Assembly (NCBI GenBank): GCA_016763255.1
Contig: JAESUA010000408.1
Span: forward strand, 1 to 10,311
Source: Magnetovibrio sp.
Lineage (GTDB): Bacteria > Pseudomonadota > Alphaproteobacteria > Rhodospirillales > Magnetovibrionaceae
Length of the DNA: 10,311 nt
Direction: 5' to 3'
Shown here: positions 1 to 6,288 of the stretch, one piece after another
How positions within the stretch are numbered: position 1 is the stretch's first letter
Layout of the letters: every line of letters begins with the position of its first letter
Position numbers and translations under genes: made by a program
The notes under the pieces: generated by a model
What the model saw: the letters and a program-made list of their open reading frames with translations, nothing else
Database searches by the model: none
Told to the model about the DNA's origin: nothing

Positions 1-646
1 CCACCGGCATGTCGGCACCGCCGATGGGAATAATCAGTAGGAAGCCAATGGCAAAACTAAGCAGCGCAATGGCCCAGAAGATTTCCGGCGCCTGCGTGCT
101 GATCAAGGTAATCACCAACACCACGATGGCAGCGGCGATAATACCGTTCACCGGGTGTTGCATGGGGAAAGTGATCGGGTTGCCGCTCATGACGCCTTGC
201 AGCTTGGCAAAGGCGATGATCGAACCGGAGAAGGTGATCGCACCGATCACCGTGCCCAAACCCATTTCCACCAGGCTGGCCACCGGTATTTCACCGGGCA
301 GGCCGAGGCCGTAAGCGGATGGATTGAACAGCGCCGCCGTTGCCACAAGCACCGCCGCCAGACCGACCAAGGAGCGGAACGCCGCGACCAATTGCGGTAA
401 CGCCGTCATTTTGATCTTCAGCGCAACCACCGTACCGATGGAACCACCGATCAAAAGCCCGACGATGATCAACGGATAGCTGACCACATTGGGATCGACC
501 AAGGTGGTGCCGATGGCGATGACCATGCCAATCATGCCGAGCATGTTGCCACGGCGTGAACTTTCCGGATGAGACAGACCGCGCAGCGCCAAAATGAAGC
601 AAACCGAGGCGATCAGGTACGCAAAAGCGCTTATATTTTCAGACAT
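1..646 (-). CDS. pntB: NAD(P) transhydrogenase subunit beta, N-terminal part (truncated by window edge)
   Basis: Beta subunit of the proton-translocating transhydrogenase, which drives NADP+ reduction by NADH using the proton gradient. Only the first 215 residues are present. They cover most of the membrane domain (dII); the NADP(H)-binding domain lies beyond the left edge. The sequence has repeated hydrophobic helices, the stretch [11 protein letters not shown] followed by [11 protein letters not shown] (about residues 80-102), [14 protein letters not shown] (138-151), MQHPVNG (162-168) and IGGADMPV at the truncation (208-215, D212). All match the family. The ATG at 644-646 follows an AGGGGG Shine-Dalgarno seven bases upstream, which overlaps the stop of pntAB, so translation is probably coupled. 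One oddity: residue 91 is Arg (codon at 374-376), where the E. coli protein has the functionally important His91. Identification is secure; the consequence of Arg91 is unknown. Confidence 0.96.
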   Translation of the reverse strand, partial: [215 protein letters not shown]

Positions 647-657
647 ATCAGCGCCCC

Positions 658-1071
658 CTATTTATTTTTCTTCTTGAACATCAAAAGCATGCGTTGCGTC
701 ACAATGAAACCACCGAAAATATTTACGGAGGCCAAAGTCACGGCAACGAAGCCCATGATCTTCGAGAAGTTCATATCTGCCGGACCCGCGGCGACCAAAG
801 CGCCGACGATGATCACGGATGAAATGGCGTTGGTTACACCCATCAAAGGCGAGTGCAGTGCGGGTGTTACGCTCCACACCACGAAGTATCCGATGAAGCA
901 CGCCAACACGAAAATCGTGAACAATGCCATGAAGGAAAACCCTTCTGCATTGCCACCGCTGGAAAGGCTCATCTGGGCGGCGTCACCGGCCAATTGAGCA
1001 GCTTGATTGGCAACACCAGCCGCCGTTTCGGCTAGTTTGCGCGATTGTTCAATAATCGAAGCCGGGTCCAT
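658..1071 (-). CDS. pntAB: NAD(P) transhydrogenase subunit alpha part 2 (membrane domain)
   Basis: Small membrane subunit of the three-subunit transhydrogenase, equivalent to the C-terminal membrane part of the single-chain E. coli alpha subunit. The predicted product has 137 residues, close to R. rubrum PntAB as I remember it. An amphipathic, Ala-rich N-terminal segment (about 1-45) precedes three membrane helices near 46-66, 77-95 and 104-127. The motif HSPLMGVTNAISS (73-85) is typical of this domain, and the tail is lysine-rich (KKKNK). I chose the ATG at 1069-1071 over an upstream in-frame start at 1122. It has a GGGAG site six bases upstream and leaves only 2 bases after the pntAA stop, whereas the longer version would overlap pntAA. 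It should pair with PntB to form the proton channel. Confidence 0.95.
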   Translation of the reverse strand: MDPASIIEQSRKLAETAAGVANQAAQLAGDAAQMSLSSGGNAEGFSFMALFTIFVLACFIGYFVVWSVTPALHSPLMGVTNAISSVIIVGALVAAGPADMNFSKIMGFVAVTLASVNIFGGFIVTQRMLLMFKKKNK

Positions 1072-1073
1072 GC

Positions 1074-2213
1074 TTAGCTCCCTTGCGTCAACATCGGATG
1101 AACCAGTGCGCCGTCTTTGCACACCAGGGTGCCGGACACGGTTTCATCTTCGAAGTCAAAGTTGATGGTTTTTGCTTCCTCATCCACATGCGGACTGAGG
1201 AAGTTAAACAGGTTCTTGGCAAACAACTGGCTGGCATCTTTCGCCAAACGGCCCGGCACGTTGGCATGACCAACAATGTGCACGCCGTTGCGGCTTTTGA
1301 CGACCTTGCCAAGTTTTGCACCTTCGACGTTGCCACCGGCTTCCACCGCCAAATCGACCAGCACCGAACCCGTCTTCATGGAGGAGACCATATCCTTGGT
1401 CACCAAAATCGGTGCGGTGCGACCGGGTATCAGGGCCGTGGTGATGACGATGTCTTGCTTTTTGATGTGCTCGGACACGACTTGCTTTTGCTTGTCGAAA
1501 TATTCCGGCGGCATCTGTTTGGCATAACCGCCATCGGTCTCGGCGTCCTTTTCCATCTCTTCATCGACGGTGAGGAACTTGCCGCCCAGGCTTTCGACCT
1601 GTTCGCGAGTCGCCGGGCGCACGTCGGTGGCGGTCACAACCGCCCCCATACGCTTGGCCGTGGCAATGGCTTGCAGCCCTGCAACGCCGACCCCCATGAT
1701 GAAAACCTTGGCCGGGGCAATGGTGCCCGCAGCCGTCATCATCATCGGCAACGCCGATCCGTATTCGTTACACGCATCCAGCGCCGCCTTGTATCCGGCC
1801 AGGTTGGATTGGCTGGACAAGATGTCCATGGATTGAGCGCGCGAGATGCGCGGCATCAATTCCATGGCAAACGCGGTGATGCCCGCCTTAGCCATGGCTT
1901 CCATGTCCGCCTTTTGCGTCAAAGCCGACATGTGAGCGCAAACAACCGCGCCCTTTTTCATCAGTTTGACTTCAGCCGCACTGGGGCGCTGAATTTTCAG
2001 CACCACGTCGGCGTCTTTCAACACCGCCGCCACATCCGCAGAAATGGAGGCACCCGCGTCTTTAAAATGTTTGTCGGTAGTGGAAGCAGCGCTACCCGCG
2101 CCTTTTTCCACAATAATTTCGAAGCCGAAGCCGACAAGCTTCTTCACCACCTCAACCGACGCTGCTACGCGCGTCTCGCCGGGATGATGCTCCTTTGGAA
2201 TTGCGATTTTCAT
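1074..2213 (-). CDS. pntAA: NAD(P) transhydrogenase subunit alpha part 1 (NAD(H)-binding, soluble domain I)
   Basis: Peripheral cytoplasmic NAD(H)-binding subunit, 379 residues, of the alanine dehydrogenase/PNT fold. The N-terminal half begins MKIAIPKE and contains PRISRAQSMDILSSQSNLAGY (about 121-141). This is the so-called RQD loop; Arg122, Gln127, Asp130 and Ser133 align with R. rubrum Arg127, Gln132, Asp135 and Ser138, a constant offset of 5. The second half carries the Rossmann motif GVGVAG at 174-179, followed by TATDVRP with Asp197, which should bind the NAD ribose. The C-terminus ends in VHPMLTQGS and lacks membrane helices, which identifies the split, R. rubrum-type form rather than the fused E. 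coli PntA. It is the first gene of the operon pntAA-pntAB-pntB. The ATG at 2211-2213 has only a weak Shine-Dalgarno site (AGGT lies 14 bases upstream), yet the family N-terminus fits it well. Confidence 0.97.
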   Translation of the reverse strand: MKIAIPKEHHPGETRVAASVEVVKKLVGFGFEIIVEKGAGSAASTTDKHFKDAGASISADVAAVLKDADVVLKIQRPSAAEVKLMKKGAVVCAHMSALTQKADMEAMAKAGITAFAMELMPRISRAQSMDILSSQSNLAGYKAALDACNEYGSALPMMMTAAGTIAPAKVFIMGVGVAGLQAIATAKRMGAVVTATDVRPATREQVESLGGKFLTVDEEMEKDAETDGGYAKQMPPEYFDKQKQVVSEHIKKQDIVITTALIPGRTAPILVTKDMVSSMKTGSVLVDLAVEAGGNVEGAKLGKVVKSRNGVHIVGHANVPGRLAKDASQLFAKNLFNFLSPHVDEEAKTINFDFEDETVSGTLVCKDGALVHPMLTQGS

Positions 2214-2257
2214 GATGAACCGTTTTTACCTGGGAGATCCCTGTTAAACTTAGTCAA

Positions 2258-2288
2258 ATTTTATGCCCGCTTGCTTCAAGTTACACAA
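2258..2288 (-). promoter_or_regulatory. Candidate promoter of the pnt operon
   Basis: On the minus strand a good -10 hexamer, TAAAAT (2258-2263), lies about 45 bases upstream of the pntAA start. The best -35 match is TTGTGT (2283-2288), with a long 19-base spacer. This is pattern matching to the sigma-70 consensus only. The -10 is convincing, the -35 is not. Confidence 0.3.
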
Positions 2289-2375
2289 GTGTTGCGATGC
2301 AAAAATTTAAATTACTTTTTATATTCTCATTTTACAAAGCCGCACGCCACCTACCCTTTTGGGCAGCTCAGTGCC

Positions 2376-2404
2376 TTGTGATCAGGGCTACATTAGAATA
2401 TACG
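2376..2404 (+). promoter_or_regulatory. Candidate promoter of the DUF3108 gene
   Basis: TTGTGA (2376-2381), a 17-base spacer and TATACG (2399-2404), each matching 4 of 6 sigma-70 consensus bases, lie 57 bases upstream of the preferred start at 2462. If real, transcription would begin after the ATG at 2297, which argues against the longer reading frame. Weak, consensus-based evidence. Confidence 0.3.
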
Positions 2405-2461
2405 GATATTTACAGTGCACATAACTTGGTGTCCGCGCGATCTTTGATTATGCTTTGCTGC

Positions 2462-3358
2462 ATGAAGCCGTTCACACACAGATACAAAACCGTTGGTTTA
2501 GCCATTGCGCTGGCCCTGTTGGCCCTACCAAAGGTCACCTGCGCTGGCGAAGTCAGCAAAGCCACAGAACAACTCCACCTGCGCTATGAGGCTTACTGGG
2601 GCGGCATCCATATCGCGGACTTCACGCTTTCGATGCGCAATGGCGGTGATACCTATGAAAATCGTTTTCATTTGGAGACCCGCGGCCTGACCCGCTACTT
2701 CACCAACATGGGCGTAAAAGCCATTTCAACCGGCCGCATCATCCAGCCGCCCGAATCAAATGGCGTGCCCATGGCGCAACGCTATGTGGCCACGCACTAC
2801 CGCACCGAATACACCAACACCAAACACCATCGCTGGGTCGACATCACCTTTAACCAGCCCCCCAAACCAGCAAAAGCCGTGACCGGTACATCACCGGTCA
2901 CGGGCCGCGAAAAAAACTGGAACCCCAAGGACAAGGGGCCAGAAATATTGAACCGGGTCGAGCCCCAGCACCGCATCGGCGTGAACGATCCCATATCCTT
3001 GATCCCACAGATCATGGCGGTGGTGCGCACGCACCTAGCAGGCGGTGCCAAAACCGGCGTGGCCAAGGGGTTTGATGGCCGCAGGCGATTCGATATGCAC
3101 ATCACCTATCTGGGCAAAGCCACCCGCACCATCGCCAAGACCAAGCACGAGACTTATCGCGTGCGCATCGATCCACAACCGGTTGCGGGCTTTAAGAAAC
3201 GTCATAAGATTTTATGGAACGGTGCGGCCTATGATTTTTACATCAGCCGTGACGGAAATTTTCTACCGCTGCAAATCGTCCCGGTCAAACACGGGCCGGT
3301 GCTAACGATGATCGAAAAATGTCCATCGGAATGTGAATTAAAGGCAGGAGAGGACTAA
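2462..3358 (+). CDS. Exported DUF3108 domain-containing protein
   Basis: A 298-residue protein of unknown function matching the DUF3108 family of Gram-negative envelope proteins. Residues 1-28 form a Sec signal peptide: a basic start with Arg7 and Lys9, a hydrophobic core VGLAIALALLAL, and probable cleavage after VTCA. Cys27 does not sit in a lipobox, so this is not a lipoprotein. The mature part opens with LRYEAYWGGIHIADFTLSM (40-58), a classic DUF3108 strand pattern, and ends with NDPISLI (175-181), FDGRRRFDM (204-212) and FYISRDGNFLPLQI (259-272). Residues about 132-165 are a Pro/Lys/Gly-rich loop that looks like an insertion; its DNA forms an 11-bp hairpin. The C-terminus has a CPSEC pair (287-291). 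The start was chosen for the signal peptide. There is no clear Shine-Dalgarno site, and the ATG at 2450 is an alternative. The stop overlaps the facing gene's stop. I infer a periplasmic or envelope location. Confidence 0.85.
   Translation: MKPFTHRYKTVGLAIALALLALPKVTCAGEVSKATEQLHLRYEAYWGGIHIADFTLSMRNGGDTYENRFHLETRGLTRYFTNMGVKAISTGRIIQPPESNGVPMAQRYVATHYRTEYTNTKHHRWVDITFNQPPKPAKAVTGTSPVTGREKNWNPKDKGPEILNRVEPQHRIGVNDPISLIPQIMAVVRTHLAGGAKTGVAKGFDGRRRFDMHITYLGKATRTIAKTKHETYRVRIDPQPVAGFKKRHKILWNGAAYDFYISRDGNFLPLQIVPVKHGPVLTMIEKCPSECELKAGED
2877..2903. repeat. Perfect 11-bp inverted repeat inside the DUF3108 gene
   Basis: CCGTGACCGGT (2877-2887) and ACCGGTCACGG (2893-2903) are exact reverse complements around the 5-base loop ACATC. 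In frame it encodes AVTGTSPVTGR within the Pro/Lys-rich loop. No T-tract follows on either strand, so it does not look like a rho-independent terminator. It could be an mRNA hairpin, a protein-binding palindrome, or the product of a small palindromic insertion. Confidence 0.85.
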
Positions 3359-4263
3359 CCCACTGCGGACTCGGCCCGCTCGCGCTCGGCGATTTCAGCC
3401 TTATAGAGCTTAAAACGATCGCGAATACCATCCAGGCGATCGGCCGTGCCGTCACCAAACATAAAGTCCAACTTGATGCTTTCTTCGTCGTCCCACAAGG
3501 ACCGAAACAAGTCGGAAAACAGCGCCGTGAACAACAACTGAAAGTGTTTGTCTTCAAACAAAAAGCCCGAATTTCGTTCGGTCACGTTGTTGAGGATGGA
3601 AATGAAGTTGCGCTTGGCCCACTCGAAGTCTTCAAACTTCATCAAAATACGGATCAAGATATTATAGGCAAAGCGTTTGTGACGATCACTTTCGCCAATC
3701 ATCTTCCAAATTTCGCCGTCGTCATCGGTCTGAAACTGACTGAGAAGTTCTTGGGCTTCGACGTTCAATTCGCTGTAAAGCACTTCGCCCAGAAGTTTGC
3801 CCAAATAGTTGTCAAAGCCCATCACCACTTCGCGCGGGAAGATGGGGTTTTTCGGGTCGGAGAACAAGTGCGAGAAACGCCCCGCAATCAGACGCAGCAA
3901 AAATTTTGAACGATTGCCGGATTCTGGGGGAGCTTGTTGCAGCTGGGCGGCAACGATTACGGTTTTATCCGCGTTCACACCGGCGGACGACACAACTGCT
4001 GCCATTTCGCTACGGACTTTTTCCGCAACCTCATTGCCATGGTTGAGCATATTGGTGCGGATCACCACCTCGATCTCACGCACCAACTCTTTGATGTCTT
4101 CGTCGAGCTTGGGGGTTCTTTTGTCACGCGTTAGCAGACGGTTGGACATCATCAGGTCCAAAACGGAGCGGATAATGGTCTTTGTGGCCGCAGTGGAACG
4201 CTGCGCCACCTGAATGGTGCCGCTACCGCCCTGTGATTTGTCATCCGGTCCGGACATACTCAA
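3355..4263 (-). CDS. Hypothetical protein, predicted soluble and helical
   Basis: I do not recognise a family. The product has 302 residues if it starts at the TTG (4261-4263) and 300 if it starts at the ATG (4255-4257). The TTG has an AGG six bases upstream, while the ATG is 12 bases from it, so spacing favours TTG. There is no signal peptide or membrane segment. Residues 1-25 are polar and probably disordered. Residues 45-95 are strongly helical and charged, with a possible short coiled coil around DEDIKELVREIEVVI. A Pro/Gly/Gln linker (106-118) leads into a larger helical region (119-260) rich in Phe, Trp and acidic residues, including FAYNILIRILMKFEDFEWAKRNF (199-221). The tail is AERERAESAVG. 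Base composition is like that of its neighbours, so it is not obviously acquired. It lies 151 bases downstream of pepF on the same strand and converges on the DUF3108 gene. Coding is likely because the frame is long, acidic and compositionally protein-like. The function is unknown. Confidence 0.85.
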   Translation of the reverse strand: MSMSGPDDKSQGGSGTIQVAQRSTAATKTIIRSVLDLMMSNRLLTRDKRTPKLDEDIKELVREIEVVIRTNMLNHGNEVAEKVRSEMAAVVSSAGVNADKTVIVAAQLQQAPPESGNRSKFLLRLIAGRFSHLFSDPKNPIFPREVVMGFDNYLGKLLGEVLYSELNVEAQELLSQFQTDDDGEIWKMIGESDRHKRFAYNILIRILMKFEDFEWAKRNFISILNNVTERNSGFLFEDKHFQLLFTALFSDLFRSLWDDEESIKLDFMFGDGTADRLDGIRDRFKLYKAEIAERERAESAVG

Positions 4264-4414
4264 AATCTGCCTGATTCTACAAAACGATCAATACATGGGG
4301 TTCTCACAGCCCCAACTGCCGGGAATCGACCCAGATCCTTAATCATTTATACATAACATATTACAGCCTAACAGTTACTAAAGGGCTGTGACGCATCAAT
4401 TTTATGATGTTAGC
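4264..4414. other. Intergenic spacer between pepF and the hypothetical gene
   Basis: 151 bases, AT-rich in the middle. ACAGCC (4363-4368) and GGCTGT (4384-4389) can pair around a 15-base loop just beyond the pepF stop, but no real T-tract follows on the minus strand (AATATGTTATG), so any terminator is weak. TATAAA on the minus strand (4346-4351) could be a -10 for the downstream gene. TGGGG (4296-4300) and CCCCA (4310-4314) could form a small leader hairpin. Whether the two genes are co-transcribed cannot be decided from the sequence. Confidence 0.4.
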
Positions 4415-6190
4415 TCAGCCTTGCGCTTCCAATTCGTCAATAAATCCCGAAATCACGCTCAAACCGCGTTTCCAAAAATCAGGATCACTGGCGTCCAAAC
4501 CAAACGGTGCCAACAGTTCTTTGTGACGTTTGGTGCCACCGGCCGCCAAGAGATCAAGGTACTTTTGCGCAAACCCTTCATGACCTTGGGCAAACACGTC
4601 ATAGAGCGAATTCACCAAACAATCACCGAAGGCATAGGCATAAACGTAAAACGGCGTGTGCACGAAGTGCGGAATATAGGCCCAGTAGTTTTTGTAGGCA
4701 TCATCGAATCGGATCGACGGGCCGAGGCTAGCTTTTTGCACATCCAGCCAAATTTCGCCCAACCGCTCGGCCGCCAATTCACCGCTCTTGCGCTCATCAT
4801 GCACACGGGTTTCAAATTCATGGAACGACACCTGGCGCACCACGGTATTGAGCATGTCTTCGACCTTGCCCGCCAATAAAATGCGGCGTCGCGCCGGATC
4901 ATTTTCGGTGTCGACCATTTTGCGAAACGTCAGCATTTCGCCGAACACCGAGGCGGTTTCCGCCGTGGTCAGCGGCGTATCAGACATAAGCGCACCTTGA
5001 TCGGCGGCCAAAACCTGGTGTACGCCGTGGCCCAATTCATGGGCCAAGGTCATCACATCACGCGCCTTGCCATGAAAATTCAGCAAAATATAAGGATGCG
5101 CACTGGGCACCACCGGATGTGAAAAGGCCCCGCTGTCTTTGCCTTCACGCGGTTGGGCATCGATCCAGTTTTCATCAAAGAACTTTTGCGCAATCCCCGC
5201 CATGCTGGGTTCAAACGAACCATAAGCATCCAGCACCAGATCACGCGCATCGTCCCACTCAAACTGCGACGAACTGTCATCGGGCAACGGCGCGTTGCGG
5301 TCCCAATAATCCAAAACATCTTTGCCAAACCATTTGGCCTTCATCGCGTAATAACGGTGGGCAAGATTGGCATACTGATCGCGCACCGAACTCACCAGGG
5401 CATCGACAACTTCATCTTCGACCTGATTGGACAGGTTGCGTTCAGACAGCGGGCGGGCGTATTTGCGCCAGCGATCTTCAATATCTTTATCTTTGGCCAA
5501 GGTATTGGTGATCAACGCCAACAGCCGCACGTTGTCCTTCAGCACTTTACCAAAAGCCGCAGCGGCCGCCTTGCGCTTGATCGCATCTTTGTCCGACAAC
5601 AGGTTCAAGACTTGCGACTGGGTCATCCCCTCGCCCACGCCATCAACATCAAAACGCATGTCGGCAAAGGTTTCTTCAAACAGCCGCACCCACGCCGCAC
5701 GACCGGTCACCGATTTTTCCAGCAACAGCTTTTCCAGATCATCGGACAGCTGGTGGTCACGGTACTGACGCACGTCGTTCAGCCACGGCTGATAGCGTGC
5801 CGCCGCCGGGTCAGACAGTTTTGCACCCAGCTGATCATCATCCAGCCGATTGATTTCGAGCATGAAGAACAAGGTGTCGGACGAAATCTCGGTCACGCGT
5901 TCTTGCAAGGTCTGGTAAAAACGTCCCACCTGGGCATCGCCGGTGCTGACCGAAAACAGCAATTGGCCATAGCTCATGGCTTTGTTGAGGATTTCCGAGA
6001 TACTTTCGTACTCGGCAATGGCGGTGGCAAAGACGCCCCCATCCAGCTTGGCCAGCTGAGCTGCGTAGGTTTTGGAAAATGTTTGCGAACGCTTGGCCGC
6101 TTCACCAAGATCAGCATCAAGCTGCGGATCGTCAATATTTTTATAAAGATGCGACAAATCCCAATTGGGAAGCTCTGCGGGGTGCGTCAT
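4415..6190 (-). CDS. pepF: M3-family oligoendopeptidase F
   Basis: Zinc metallopeptidase of 591 residues, close to the usual length of about 600 for this family, expected to cut short peptides in the cytoplasm. The N-terminus PNWDLSHLYKNIDDP (8-22) is typical of PepF-like M3 enzymes. The zinc-binding motif is HELGH at 384-388, inside LAHELGHGVHQVL. The third ligand is Glu411 in TTAETASVFGE, and both have the expected spacing. The later FYVYAYAFGDCLVNSLYD segment is the conserved substrate-side region of the family. There is no signal peptide. The ATG at 6188-6190 has an excellent AAGGAG eight bases upstream (6199-6204), which fixes the start; an in-frame extension to 6298 would overlap the divergent gene and is rejected. 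It is transcribed divergently from the acyl-CoA synthetase gene. It likely takes part in peptide recycling, but the specific substrates are unknown. Confidence 0.95.
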   Translation of the reverse strand: MTHPAELPNWDLSHLYKNIDDPQLDADLGEAAKRSQTFSKTYAAQLAKLDGGVFATAIAEYESISEILNKAMSYGQLLFSVSTGDAQVGRFYQTLQERVTEISSDTLFFMLEINRLDDDQLGAKLSDPAAARYQPWLNDVRQYRDHQLSDDLEKLLLEKSVTGRAAWVRLFEETFADMRFDVDGVGEGMTQSQVLNLLSDKDAIKRKAAAAAFGKVLKDNVRLLALITNTLAKDKDIEDRWRKYARPLSERNLSNQVEDEVVDALVSSVRDQYANLAHRYYAMKAKWFGKDVLDYWDRNAPLPDDSSSQFEWDDARDLVLDAYGSFEPSMAGIAQKFFDENWIDAQPREGKDSGAFSHPVVPSAHPYILLNFHGKARDVMTLAHELGHGVHQVLAADQGALMSDTPLTTAETASVFGEMLTFRKMVDTENDPARRRILLAGKVEDMLNTVVRQVSFHEFETRVHDERKSGELAAERLGEIWLDVQKASLGPSIRFDDAYKNYWAYIPHFVHTPFYVYAYAFGDCLVNSLYDVFAQGHEGFAQKYLDLLAAGGTKRHKELLAPFGLDASDPDFWKRGLSVISGFIDELEAQG

Positions 6191-6220
6191 GGTGTACTCT
6201 CCTTGCCAAACTGACCTTAC

Positions 6221-6250
6221 TTGACCGAGTAGCAGATATAAGGTTGGAAT
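6221..6250 (+). promoter_or_regulatory. Candidate promoter of the acyl-CoA synthetase gene
   Basis: TTGACC (6221-6226, five of six consensus bases), an 18-base spacer and TGGAAT (6245-6250, four of six) lie 38 bases upstream of the start at 6289. The -35 is good and the -10 mediocre. I see no clear FadR-type or PsrA-type operator palindrome in the 98-base divergent region. Confidence 0.35.
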
Positions 6251-6264
6251 GTGGCTTAACACAA
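6235..6264 (-). promoter_or_regulatory. Candidate promoter of pepF
   Basis: On the minus strand TTGTGT (6259-6264), an 18-base spacer and TATATC (6235-6240) lie 45 bases upstream of the pepF start. Both hexamers match the sigma-70 consensus only partly. It overlaps the candidate promoter for the opposite gene, so the two directions could interfere. Confidence 0.3.
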
Positions 6265-6288
6265 TACACAATGTGGGGATAAGTACGT

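Larger units (their letters stand above)
2214..2461. other. Divergent intergenic region, AT-rich
   Basis: About 250 bases between the divergent pntAA and DUF3108 genes, visibly more AT-rich than the flanking coding DNA. It holds candidate promoters for both directions. The reading frame of the DUF3108 gene stays open leftwards to an ATG at 2297. The extra 55 residues have no recognisable domain and would precede a clear signal peptide, so I treat this stretch as non-coding. I see no tRNA, riboswitch or strong terminator here. Confidence 0.6.

Noticed and set aside
1083-2381. Long plus-strand open frame of 432 codons opposite pntAA
   Set aside because: It is an antisense shadow: the opposite strand encodes an unmistakable PntAA with all its motifs, and the plus-strand translation is rich in His, Arg and Gln with no recognisable domain.
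2297-2461. 55-residue N-terminal extension of the DUF3108 protein
   Set aside because: AT-rich region without homology. It would bury a clean signal peptide, and a candidate promoter lies inside it.
2528-2550. Possible lipoprotein signal at Cys27 of the DUF3108 protein
   Set aside because: The residues before the Cys are K-V-T, which do not fit a lipobox; ordinary signal-peptidase cleavage after TCA fits better.
5153-6214. Plus-strand open frame of 353 codons opposite pepF
   Set aside because: Antisense to a well-supported peptidase gene; no domain, and a composition typical of a shadow frame.
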